Assembly (NCBI RefSeq): GCF_001039355.2 | Contig: NW_019773564.1 | Location: 4,152 to 45,872 of the forward strand | Length of the DNA: 41,721 bases | Source of the DNA: Lingula anatina | Lineage: Eukaryota > Brachiopoda > Lingulata > Lingulida > Lingulidae | Reading direction: 5' to 3' | Part shown: one piece after another, positions 1 to 13,433 of the stretch | How the letters are laid out: the number at the start of each line of letters is the position of its first letter | Numbering within the stretch: the stretch's first letter is position 1 | Program-made: the position numbers and the translations under genes | The notes under the pieces: generated by a model | Told to the model about the DNA's origin: nothing | Database searches by the model: none | What the model saw: the letters and a program-made list of their open reading frames with translations, nothing else

Positions 1-285
1 AGAGTGACTCAAAACCCTGAATTTTAGAACTTATAAACAAGCTTGTGAATCAAAATTTTTTGAACGATTTTGGATGTGATATACCTACAGTGATAAAAAG
101 AAAAGTGTTGGAATTACCAAGAAAAACAAATTTTGCACTTAAATGTTTATCACTTAATGTGTGCTTTTAAGGATCCCATTATTTTAATGACAGCAGTAAG
201 GATATTTCTGATTTAAGTTAGTCTAGCCCTGAATGCCCCTTAGGTTTTAATCTGCCTTTTAAAAAAAACCCTAACATTTTAAAAC

Positions 286-289
<4 letters not shown>

Positions 290-325
<36 letters not shown>
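290..325. repeat. Poly(A) tract
   Basis: A run of about 36 A residues near the left edge, in the intron downstream of the last visible kinase exon. Confidence 0.9.
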
Positions 326-327
<2 letters not shown>

Positions 328-391
328 ACTTGCTAGGCCTGCGTATTGGGCAAGATATAGAAATCAATACTTTGATGTTGTTTGTGTTTAC

Positions 392-486
392 CTGGTTTTC
401 TTCCTCAGCTTCATGGTACTGCTCTCAGTGGAGGTAGTGAGGTCATCTTCTATGTCTGTTACAGGGTCAAGAAACCTCTCCATTAG
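392..486 (-). CDS. Last visible exon of the NEK-like gene (post-kinase tail)
   Basis: It starts after a CAG acceptor in phase 0 and codes [15 protein letters not shown], then a Ser/Thr stretch, then a basic run (MKLRKKTR), ending in phase 2 at a GTAAAC donor. The reading therefore continues past the left edge. The acidic-then-basic make-up suggests a linker after the kinase. A degenerate copy of its acceptor-side half lies just upstream at 565-610. Confidence 0.75.
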
Positions 487-3400
487 CTGCACAACAACAA
501 AAGAATCCTGATAATACAATGCTAAATAATGTGTTTTTTTTTGTAACTCTACAATAATCCCCTACATCTTCTATGACTATTATAGGATCAAGAAACCTCT
601 TCATTAGCTGGACAACAACAAAAAAGTTCTTACTACACAATCTCACATAATGTTTTTTTTCTGTAACTCAAAAATAATCTCCTTCACCCCCCCCAAAAAA
701 AAAATCAATAAATATATAAATAAAATTCTCTCCATAACCATGTTAGTTTCTATAAAATTTAAATAATGCTTTTTTTTCATAACTGCATGATCTCCATCCC
801 CACCCTCAAAAAAAATCTCATCATCATGTATTCTTTTATAAAAAAAAAAATACTCTACATAGCAGGAATCAGCGCTGAGACATTAAGACAAAACCCACCC
901 GTCTGTATTGATTGAGATGTTAATCAAGGTGATTTTGTAATGCAGTATGAATCCAAATGTTTTCAGCAAGATTAGGCTGAGCTTACTGGAGGAATTTTCT
1001 TGTACATCAGTTCATATGCTGAAGGTCTGTACTGCGGCTCCTTCTCCAACATATCTCTGATGACAGCTTTGAACTCGGGACTGTAGTTGCCCTTCACTGG
1101 GGCAAATTGACCCTAAAAGATGACGAATTCGAGAAAGGAATAAATTCTCTCCGTTAAATAAGCTTATAAAGTTAAGTTTCATGCTTGCAAAGAAAAAATA
1201 ATTGCAATTTTGCATTTAAAGATAATGTCAGCCCATTTTGCATGATGCTTAGTTATTAGTATGAGTATATCTTGCTGCCAATCAATAATTTGCAAGTTGA
1301 CAAATGATTAATCTCCCTGACATCCTTAACGTATGAGCTACATTAAGCTAATCACATCTTACTAGATATAAAACAATTCTTGGTATGAACCTATTGAGAA
1401 AATACTCCTTTAGTTCAATGAACTCTCATTGAGCCGATTTCATTTGAACTAGCCTGAAATATTAATAATTAGCTGTTTCAATAACTCAACAATTAGCACA
1501 TATTTTCCTCACATTATTTGCTAATAAGAAAACACAGGACTGATTTCAAACCAGCACAGTTTTACATTTAAACTTTTCTCATCAGAATTAAAGTTACTAA
1601 TAATGACATTTTTTTTACCTTCATAATTTTATTGACTAGTGCAGGAAGATTTGAACCCTCAAAGGTTTTCTGAAGACAAGCCATTTCATAAAGAATACAT
1701 CCCAAAGCCCATATGTCTGATTTGTCATTGTACGCCTTTCCTTCACACTGAAAATTAAGATGATAAAAATATTAATGTCAATACTGCACAGGAATGTCTG
1801 TTAACCTGTTACAGTCAAATATCGTAGTCCATAAAATTCTGTGATCGAAAAAAGGCAATCCCTTATAGTTATATAATCAGAACTCTTGGCAATTACATCA
1901 CACAAAAAAAAATTTTCATGAAGTACTTAGTTTCTTTCTATGCATTGAAACTACTTTATAATTGCAAGCTCATTAAACAGACTCACCATTTCAGGACTAA
2001 TATAATATGGGGTCCCCAATACTGTGTTTGCTTTGGCAGCTGTGGTCATCATTTTAGAGATACCAAAATCCCCCATTTTTACAACACCTTCTTTAGTAAG
2101 GAAAACATTAGCTGTCTTAAGATCTCTGGAAACCAAACAGCACATATATGTATATAAACCCATTGCAAATAACAGAAAATATGTATATTTCTTTGTAATG
2201 AATGGAAAATATTACCGAAAGATATTCAATAAAAACATACATGATACCTTAATATTTAATTTTTTTTTTAGATTTGTACATACTTCATCTATTGCTTGTT
2301 TACATTTTTAATATTCACCTTTCTAAGCATAGTTAATAAACAAAGCAAAGGACAACAAATAAAAAGATGAAAAGAGCAGATAGATAAACTATTCTTCTTA
2401 CAGTAATCATCTTTAAATCATTTACAGAAATCATTAGGAACTCTCAGACATGTTCCAGTAATGAGACATGTAGCAAAGGTCAATGATATAATACACATGT
2501 ACAATTAACTATATTTCAGTTCCGCCATACACCAAATCAATGCAGTAAGATTTATATGAGTATTACCTGTGCAATATATTGTGTTCATGTATGTGTCTTA
2601 TGGCAGCAACCATTTGCTGAAACATGCCAAGGATTTCTTTCTCTTCAAGCGGCTTTTCTTGAGAGCTCAAAAACTGAGCCAGTGTGCTGAAAACGGATAC
2701 CAGATTTTAGGCAATATTATCTAATACATGAGAAAAAGACATATAATTTAGCAAACAGAAACCTTTCCCACATTTACTATTAAATTAATCAATTAAAAAC
2801 AAATAACAAACACTTCTTAACATGACCATAAACACAAAGGCTACTAAGAGAGATTAACTGATGCATTAATTCAATTAACTTTCAAACCTACAATTTACCA
2901 TTTGCTAAAACAAGTAATATAATGCACAGGTGCACTTACCCTCCATCTGCATATTCCATCTCAATCATGAGAGTGCCGTCCTCCTCAAAACTGTCATAGT
3001 AACTGATGATATTTGGGTGGTCCAGCATTGCCAGAACTTTCACCTAAAGGAAATATGAAAGAAAAAAATCAAGTTGTAATCCTACAGATGTTAATATTAC
3101 AAAGAAATAAATCAATCCAAACTTTAATTCACACAAATTAAATTCCATGACAAGATATGACAAATTATATAAATTACTAAATAACTTCCACCAAGGTGAT
3201 GCTGTAAAACTATGATATGTACAGTGATAATCAAACATTTTTCTTAGAAATGAACATGAAAAGACCTTATCTTCATTATTTAATATGTCAAATGTATTCA
3301 TAGCATGTAATATATACTTAAAACAGTTTTCAACTTTCGATATCTGTCTAATGCAAAAAATCAACCAACAATATATAAAGACATGTGATGGAAGACATTT

Positions 3401-6400
3401 AAACAGCCAAATTTTCATTTAATAACTAATCAAATAAAAGAGAAACTGCCTTTGTCTTTGCAGTTCATGCTCGCAATAATTTGCCAATGACATAAAATTG
3501 ACATTAACACCAGGTCTACAACATTTAATTATCATAAATAGGATAACCTGTACTTGAACATCACAATGTTTCTTCCACTGGAACAAAGGCCTTAATTTTT
3601 ATAGCGTGTGTTTTATCTTTCAGGACTCATATAAGGTAAATAAATTGACATTTGTTACTTGGAGCCAAGTAATAAAATATTGAATTGGAACCACTATTTC
3701 ATGTTGCAACTGTATAAATACTGGCTGCGAACATCACTTTATTGGCTGCAAACAATTGGTGAGGTTAAGAACTGCTTTCATTCAGGTCTTTCAATGTTTA
3801 GATACAGGTTCTTTTTCGTGACTGCAAACTATTTTCTAAATGGCAGAAGATACGAGAAGCTGTATGTCAGAGCTCTGGAGCTTCCAATTTGAAAAAGAGA
3901 GCATTTTCTCCTATTTCTATAAGCTTATTGACACCAACACAAAGAATGTGACTCAGCTATGATTGACAGAATTCCGGGCAGCAAATTTTATCAGTTGGCC
4001 CTGCTTACTCAATGATACAATCGGAACATGAAATTCCGATTCTAGGTAATTGATTTGTCAGTTAAAATACCCTTTTCTTTTGGGAATGGTATTTTAAAAT
4101 CACCACTAGAGGGATACTTAGCACCCTGCAGCAGGCCTAGTGATTGGTCAACCAGATCACGAGACATACTTGAAATCACTGGAAGATAAAGCCTGGCAGC
4201 CATTAGAGTCGGAAATCGCATTAAGGCTCTCGTGCATATTTGCTTTTAATCAGCTTAAAGAATAAGTGTCGAAGATTTTCCCACCCCTCCCGTCCCTCAT
4301 ATGGGCACTAGGCGCCTCTTACAATGGCATTATAATATTTATATGATTTGCGTACATGATGTTCACTCAGTATCAGATACCAACCATCATTTTGTGCTGC
4401 AAAGGAATTTTGAACAGCTGTGCCTAGTAATATGGCTATCTGTACCTTAAGTTTTGCAATTCATTCACATATTGACATACTGTGTTTAAGAAGGGAATTT
4501 TGATCAGCTGCGCTTAATAATATTTCTACATGTATCTTAAGTGTTGCTATTCATTCACATACATATTGATGTAATTTGTCTAAGTAGTTACTGTTGTTAT
4601 AGTTATATAACTTATTAACATAGTATTAATAAACACTTATTCACTGCTAAAAACTACTGCAATTTTGGTTAAAAGGCACATCTTCATCATACTAGTATGC
4701 TTTAACAAGTTCTTCTCTGTTATCACGCTACACAGGACTTGACTCTTGACTCTCTCTCACAAGTTCTCCACAAATTCACTTCCAGCTGCTTATGAGAAAG
4801 TTACACAATTGGCTGTGCTGAGCATGTAACTTCCGTATAACTCTTACGCAAAAGCCAATTAAGCTATCAAGGTGCAAGCGTGAGACTTCTGTATGACTCT
4901 TGCGCAAAAAACAAGCTATCAAGATCTAGTGTGAGATTTCCATATAACTCTAACGTAAAAGACAAGCTATCAAGGTGCCAGCCTGGAACTTCCGTTTAAC
5001 TCTTGCGCAAAAAACAAGCTATCAAGTTCTAGTGTGAAATTTCCATATAACTCTTACGTAAAAGACAAGCTAGCATGGTGTCAACGTGAGATTTCCGTAA
5101 AACTCTATGCAAAAGCCAAGTTAAGTCCTAGTGTGAGATTTCCATATAAATCTACCGTAAAAGGCAAGCTATCAAGGTGCCAACTTGGGACTTCCGAAGT
5201 AACTAAAAAAAAGTAGCTATCAAATTGCCAATCTCCTCCCCAAAATACCATACAGCTGCACTGCTAAGACATAAAGCTTCATGTGAGAAAGCCTTACATA
5301 TGTTAATCTTAGCTAATCCAGAGGCAAGAACGTATAATTCAACAAGAACAGACCACTGCAATAACTTACCTCATTCAGTGCGAGTTGCCTCTCGCTAGCA
5401 TTGAGGTCATGCATGTTAATCTCTTTCAATATAACTAAGGAATCATCATCTTTCTTACGGTACAATACTGCTGTACCATAGGCACCTAAAAATATCAAAT
5501 CAGACGACTATTTTTATATCTGACACAATTCATTTATCATATCCTCTTTTAGAATAAAGAAATATGACAATATGTATAATGTAATTTTCTATTTTAAAAA
5601 ATGTACTTCTGTCACATAATTATATACCTTTCCCAACAGTCCTGATTTTTTCAAATCCAGACAGACTCTGTTGCCCCCACTTTTTAAGTTTATCTAATCT
5701 AAAGTAGAGCTCTCCTACACAGGATCTGGAACAAAATATAAATAATATTCTAATCAAGCGTAAGAATTAAAATAATTAATAATGAAAAGTGAACTATTTG
5801 CTATCAATAATCTTATTATCACATCTAGGATGAATATTTACAGGGGCAGATCCAGAGTTATTTTCTGACAGTCTTCCAATTTATCTTTGTTGATCCATCC
5901 TCCATTTTTGACCGTCTTCCGACAGAAAAAAATTAGATACCCGCCAATGTAAACTTGAAAATCTGACCTTCTTCCGGAAGACCCAGAAGACGCCCTAAAT
6001 CCGCCCCTGATTTAAGGGATTGGGAGCAACTAAGATCTAAGACAGTTCAGAAAAGTGAAATGTGCAGCAATCATGAGAAATCAAGAAATATTTACCAATT
6101 ACAAAACTCACTTTAATAAACATGCAACAATCCTTTGGGCTTTAAGTAAAGTTAAGAATTTACCTTAATTTGATACAAAAATGCTCCACAGTTTTACACA
6201 ACTGGGTTTAATTATTTATCAGATTAAAATTATGTGAAACTGCTCTGGCCAAGCTTACACTGGAGTTTCGGAATCCACAGCAATCCTTTCCATAGGTATA
6301 TCATTACCACTAATGTCTTTGGAAATGCCAACTGGCACCTGAAAAATAGCACAAGGGTAGTTAAGTATGGTCAGTTTCAGAGGTCTCTGCAAACAAACCT

Positions 6401-9400
6401 CTCTATTCTCAGCATGCCACTGCCATTACTGGGAGGAACCCCCCTTCATAATATTTTCTACTTTAAATTTTTAAATAATTCTGTAGCTATTAAATGGCCA
6501 TTTGTGCCAATGCTAGTTACTTACTTAATTTCCAACCAGTCAGAGAAGAATAAATGTTATTAATGTAAAATGAAGATGTTTGACTTGGAAAAAATAAACA
6601 GTTAGAAGTACAGAGCTCTTACCCCAACTAAATCTTCAATGATATTAGCAATGATTCCTCCATCTACATTCTGTGCAGTATTGCAGCCTAAAAAGTCCAG
6701 TCGAGAATTCACCCAGCTTTTGTCTAAATGGTTTGTTGACAGTGTTGTAAAAAATTCTCTTATGCTGGCATGCTCTAGTATATTCTCCTTTGTCACAAGC
6801 TGAAAAAAGGGGAATGCAATTAGCATGCTTTTCTCTTTTTCCCATAAACAATTTCCAAGTCTCCAAAATTCTTGAATCTTCAAGCATCATCTGCCAAAAT
6901 GATCATTGGTAATTTTTTCAACTAGTTGTTTGAAAATATTTATCCCCACAAGATGAGAAATGGTTGATAGGCAGTCAATGAAAGGTTAATCTGAAGGACA
7001 GTAGTCCCTGCATCAGAGGACAAGCACTAGCTGACATATTGGTTGGAAACAAATATCCAATTCACAGAAATTCTAACTAAGACCCCATTCCCATCTCCGA
7101 AGGCTTTCTCGCTAAATTGCATTCAGTGTAAGCGGCTCTGATGATTGGCATGAAGCTGTAAGGGGGGAACGAACTATCATTTAGAAGCTTCAGTAGGCAT
7201 GCCATACATCTAAGTCACTTAATCAGAATGCAATTTGGTGGGAATCCCCTTGGAGATGGGTCAATCCTGCTACATTGATCTAACCATGGGAATGGGGTCT
7301 AAGAGATTTTAAAATGACAATTTAACTTTCTTTAATTACTGACAAAACTGAAAACATACATATAAACAACTTTAATTTTCAACCAATCAGAGTAGAATTA
7401 TTGCTTTAAACCCAAATTGAAAATTATTCCCTTTAAAAACATCTTATCATACTGTTACCTTTTCTTCTACCCCACAGAGATGAATACAGCGACCTGTGCT
7501 GTGCATGATAAGTGCTATACTTTCCACTTTTTTGGAACCAAGGCTCTGAGCAACTAAGCCTGAAATTGCAGATCAAATTTGAGAATATTTCTAATTAAAT
7601 CAACACATTTCAGCACCACAAAAAATATGTTATTTACAAATATTAATTACTAACTTGAAGTTCTTTCAATAATCAGCATTAAGACATCCCAGAATTACAT
7701 TAAAAATTTAGTACTGAAAAACATTACAGAAACATACTTAAACAACATATTCCATTTGGCATATATGTGTTAAACATAATTTGTTACACAAACCTACCTA
7801 AAATACTGTCAAGTGTTGAGTTTTCATACTTATATTGCACAATGGTAACATTAGGAAGTAGAGCACTCTGCATGAGAGAACTATTCTTCACTTTGCTGGA
7901 CACAATGAGTAGTCGAGGAATTTGGGTATCGGACTTCGTTTCCTGACCAGCACCTGAAAAATAAACATTACATGAGATTGAACCTGTGTTCAATAGATTG
8001 GTAGTTAGATCATACAATCATAAGGTTACTGAACACAAGTTAGAATCTTCTTATCGTTGTTAGCTTACTTGTATGACAAACTGGGTTGGAGGCCTTCATA
8101 AGACTGATGTGACCAGGAGTAGATGTTCTCCCTCACTGACCACTAGCTGGTATAGTTTCTAAATACTAATATTTACAGTTATGACTCAATCTTTTCAATA
8201 AAATATGATCAGATACATAATATTAGATTTACAAAAATTATATTTCTATATATTTTGTGGTGCTTTTCTTGCACAGAATAGAACTATTATAATAGCCTGT
8301 TTTTTTAATTTTGTTGCTACCACTCAGTAGGAATGTTTTTATTTTAAGAAATTATGACTTAAAAAAATACAGTATCTGTACAGCTCACAATTTCCCTCCA
8401 TAGAAAAGATTTCAAGATTTCAAAAAATATTTCATTATTTCAGTATTTCAAACGCTTTTTTATTTGTTTCTGATTCAGCTTCCTGACCAGCACCTGATAA
8501 ATTAACTTTATATAACATTTTTAAAATAAAAAATTAATATTTCAACTTCTTGACCAGCACCTGTAAATATAATTTTATATAAAGTTTTTAAATACTAATA
8601 TATTACTACTTTTTGGTATCTGATTTTGCTTCTTGGTTAATCAGGCCCCGACAAATAAATCTTATGATAAATCTTAGTTATATACTAGTACTAATATTTC
8701 AACTTCTTGACCAGGACCTGAAAGATGAATGTTACATAAGGTTTTTAACACTAATTATATCATTCCAATATGTTGTTTGAATTTAAGATTTTGTTGGCAC
8801 TGTACAGTGTATGTCCTAGTTCTATATATCATACGAAATGGCACTGTTACGTCATCAATTTGTTTTTTTCTCTTACCATCATAAAAGGCTCCAGTCTGAC
8901 ATCTGTATCCTATACAGAATATGTTCATCCTGCACTAATCATCTTGACAATCAATATGTAAAATGTTCTATCAACCGAACCGAGAAAACAAACTGTAATT
9001 CTTAAATCAAATAGTTCTTCTCAAATACTAAGGGTTTCAAAGGCAACTCTCCTTGCACATGCTATGTGATACGTCATTCAGCAGCTTAACTTCAGTTTCT
9101 CTACCTCTACATATTAACACTTTTGCTTTTAGCATAACAAATTAGCATGATTTGTGCTACTAATGAGTTGAAATATAATACATATACAACACACTAATGA
9201 GCCAGCTGAGGTAGACAACCTTCTACCATATTATATACACATCTCCTCAATATACATTTCAATGTTGTGTTTTTTTTTAATTAAGTTTAAAAAAAAAAGA
9301 AAAATCTGCAAGGAGGCATTGTGTCTCTAATTAAAAGAAAGCCTGTGCAAAATGTTTTCATTCTTGGCAAATTGTAGAGCATATAACAACCTCGGAGGAA

Positions 9401-12400
9401 ATGTACTTAGAAAGCTAGGTAACAAATAACTTGTTGCATACATTTATATGTTTGGGTGTTTGACATTAAATTTTTTCTGTATCAGTGATCACATTAATTG
9501 CCCATATCAATTTTTTATGCCTTATCACTTTTGTATTTAAAATATACACATTGATTATACACTTGTAATAATCAGTCTGTTTGTTTATTCAGGTTCTTCT
9601 TGTTGATTTTCACCAACGGAGACAGGCATTTGCAAAGTTTTGCTGCATGTTTATGCTGTTGTGCAGCACTTCACTGTTGCTGTATCTCTGTCTTTCCTAT
9701 GTCTCTATATGTATCCTCTCTCATGAGACTTGTACCTCAGCAAACCCATTTATTTACAAAATTGCATAAGGCAAAGGATTGCACACAAACACTTAATATG
9801 AAAATATTAAAATTATCTGAGTTTATCCCCAATAAAAAAAAAGTTACATCAACAATTAATGGTTCAGTACACACAATCATTTTACAGTTCAAAGACTACT
9901 CTTCAAAATGACAAACACCAGCTAGTGTCCTATATCTTGAAAAAAAAGGCACCTATATTTTAAAGAAAAAAATCTAATTAATGCATTCTGAGTAGGCCAT
10001 AATATGACCTTATGATTCTTCACCATCAAAATGCATAAGCATTAGAGTCACAAAGCAATGAGATGCTTGTTCCTGTGCTTTTGCAGACCCATAGCCAGAA
10101 AGTTTTCTGGGGCGGTTCATAATAACTGCCCTTTTTGTTGGGAAAAGATACGCTCTGTGTAAAAAATTTGACTAAGGTGCATGAAGGTTTCATGGCAAAA
10201 GAACCACTTTTCCAGAAAAAGGACCCTCCCTTTGGAGGTTCTAAAGTGACAATCACCTTAAATGAGTGACCTGAGAATGTCATATTGAGGTAACACACAA
10301 TAGCAAGCCCTCAGCTACACACATCTTTGGAGCTTTTCAATTACTTGATCTTTTCAGTGGGGGGAAACTTGTGATCACTTTACACAAGAGTAATGACATA
10401 CTGGGACGACACACGACCCCAGCTAACCTCTGGTGCATCCTAATAGTTATTCAAGGTCACTCCACAGGAATGTGAATATTTGGGTTGCATCAATGATGCT
10501 CTTGTTTTGTGTCATGTTTTTGCATAGTTTTGATTTGCCCTGTTATTGTCACTGTTTTATACTAATGTGCCTCCAGTATGGAACGAAATCAACAGTTATC
10601 AAAAAGTAAAGTAAAACAGTAATGCAAATATTACGCAAAATCTGTTCATCACTGATGTGACCAGAACATGCAATTATTTTTTGTAAAATGATCCTTTACT
10701 GATTAAATGCTGATACACACTGTGTCTATCGACAAAATCAAATGTAAGGTAGATAACAAAATCACTTTTGTATAGATGATACAATGTGCCTTTTGAGATG
10801 AAGCAGATCCGGTTATTCCGTTTTTACACAGGACAAAGGAGGGATTAGGGGCAATAAAAAATTTTCATAAATGTAATACATCAAGCAAAAATAGTGTTCT
10901 AAATCAGTAGCACACAGAAAAGATATTTTCTGATCAAATTTTTTTTTTTTTTTGTGGATACAACATTATATGGGTACAATATCGTAAAAAATAAAATACT
11001 TTATTTACTTATAGAGAGTATAATTGTTCACCTATCCTCCCCCAAAAAATATCAGCCAGTCCAAAAGAATGTGAAAAAAATAGTGACACAGTAAATTGAG
11101 CCAAGGCAATACATACAGGTACATCGTGACTTCTGTGGGATAAATTGCGAACAATAAACAGTGAACAACCAGGTGTTTTATCATGCAGGAAAAAGGTAAG
11201 TTTTTTAAAAAAAGTATATGCATATATAAACAGTACCAGTATGAGGAAAAAATTATATTTATATGTATAGATTATAAGGCTTTCCTCCAGCCGTCATTTG
11301 GACAGCCGCTGGCCTCAAAAGACAGCCTGAATGGCTTATGGAAATAATTGGCTAATGATAGTATAGTTGTAGATTTGTAAATCAGTGACAACACACCATT
11401 TAGAACTATTTTTATCATTATTATTTTAATAACTTAGAAGTGTTCAAAGTTCTCATATACTTTAACTAGAATTATTTGGAAAAAGGGTGTCACCTCGAAA
11501 AATGTGCTTAATTACAAGTCTGGTTCCTTTAAAGTAATAAGGCGAAATGCTAACACTAAAGAGTTGGCATTTTCAGGGGTCGAAGTGTTCAGGAAATCAT
11601 ACTTTCCATGCCAGGAAAAGTAATTTTGTAACTATATTACTTTCCCTGAAAAGAAATAAATTTCCCTGATAAAAAATCATTAAAACTGATCTCCCCGATT
11701 TTAAAATAGATTAATGATTTTATTATGATAATAAATTATAAAGAAAAGATACAATGTGACCTAGAAAATGTATATTTACTGTTATGAAGTAATAAATAAT
11801 TGGAAGTATATAATGAGGCAGGTAATATGATCATCTTTATCTTGATGCTTTTCATATATAAGCAAATGGTGATGCTAGGAGACATTAGCAAGCAACGAAG
11901 ATGATTTGTTTTCAAGATTTTTTATCCCAAATACTCGTAAAACGACTTGTCTGTCAGACAGTCCACCCTGCAACTTCTGATCCCATACAGTCGTTATTGT
12001 CGAGATCTGTACTTCTGTTTCAGTTCTTTGGAAAAGAAGCCACCAATGGTGATTTCCTCACAGGTTTTTGTATTTCCCAGAACTTTTCAACTATTTGACA
12101 TAGATTTTCCGATCTGGTAATAGCTTTCCCATGGAAAACCAAGAAATCAACTTTTTGACCCTTGACTTAAAAAAAAACTCTTTGATGCCTCAGTCAATTT
12201 CATCTTATTTGAAGTTTTTTGGTGCAGAACATTTCATGTCACCTCATGTGATTTAACAGTGCTGTTGTTGAGCACAAGGCTTTCCACTTAAACACTAGAG
12301 AGTGGAAGACTACTGTAATTTTCTTAAATTGCACATGGCATTTGATGACAGAAACAGGAGTCCAATTATATTTAGGGGTACCTGGACCTGTGTAGTATAA

Positions 12401-13345
12401 GAAACAATTTAACAAAAATGAAAATATTAAATATTTAATTTCCACTGGGAAAAATAAGTGTGGCTCTCTCTCATCAAACGCACATAAAAAACAACATAAT
12501 AACATTATATACACTAAAATAATTGTTATGCAAAGATGGTGGCAAGATTTTGCTTAAAAGGCCTACATTTGCTTAATAGGCCTAAGTCACAGACAGTCAA
12601 GTCAAACAAGAACCTCCTGTTGTTTTAATGCATTAACAGCACAGCAGTATAAGATTTCAATCTTTCAAAATTGAATAAATTAAATCAACTCAAACTATAA
12701 TGAAGACGGTTATATGAATACACTTCTTGTATACAGCTTGCCCAAACATAAATACCCAGTAGGGGCTAGACTTTAATCTAAAAAGAAAAACACACGTCAC
12801 CTCCTGCTCCTACTCCCCTAATCATTTTATTGACATTTTCAATTTCATACAAAATTCCTGCATACAAGCCAAATTGCTGATCTGGTTGGCAAGAATTCAA
12901 GGTTGACCCTATGATGGTACTCTAAACACAAAACAAAACAAGTCTACCTGAATGACACATAAGCATTGTACTACGTGAACTGCATATGCGTTCGCACAAT
13001 TGTATTTTTTTCACTTCACTAAAATGAAATCTCATAACATTCATGAAGTCTTGACATGCAATATACTTGTTCTTCTATAGCACAGCAAATTCAATCAAAT
13101 CATACGAGGACAAAATGTGCATATGTATCCGTTTCATATGAATCTGTTTCTAATGTTTCATTTACTATACGTCATGCCAATGAGCTACACACATGTACGC
13201 ACGCACACGCACAAGCACACAGGTCATTGGTCAAGCAAAACAGCTTGTCCATCTGAGGGTTACGCTTAAATATAATCACTGATTTTTCTATGTCCTATCC
13301 ACTGCTGCACTTAGAGAACTGTTACTGTGCACACTAAAAAAACTA

Positions 13346-13433
<88 letters not shown>

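Noticed and set aside
2024-2311. Plus-strand frame of 95 codons over kinase exon 2125-1987
   Set aside because: It is the antisense shadow of the kinase activation-segment exon and runs on into AT-rich intron.
4807-5228. Evenly spaced repeats considered as a CRISPR array
   Set aside because: The whole 51-52 bp unit is repeated, with no unique spacers, in an animal intron.
10026-10298. 90-codon minus-strand frame in kinase intron 1
   Set aside because: No domain, no splice match, no repeat family recognised; the length is within chance for such DNA.
13344-13430. CT/CA tract considered as a regulatory element
   Set aside because: It is a plain microsatellite; nothing nearby supports a regulatory role.
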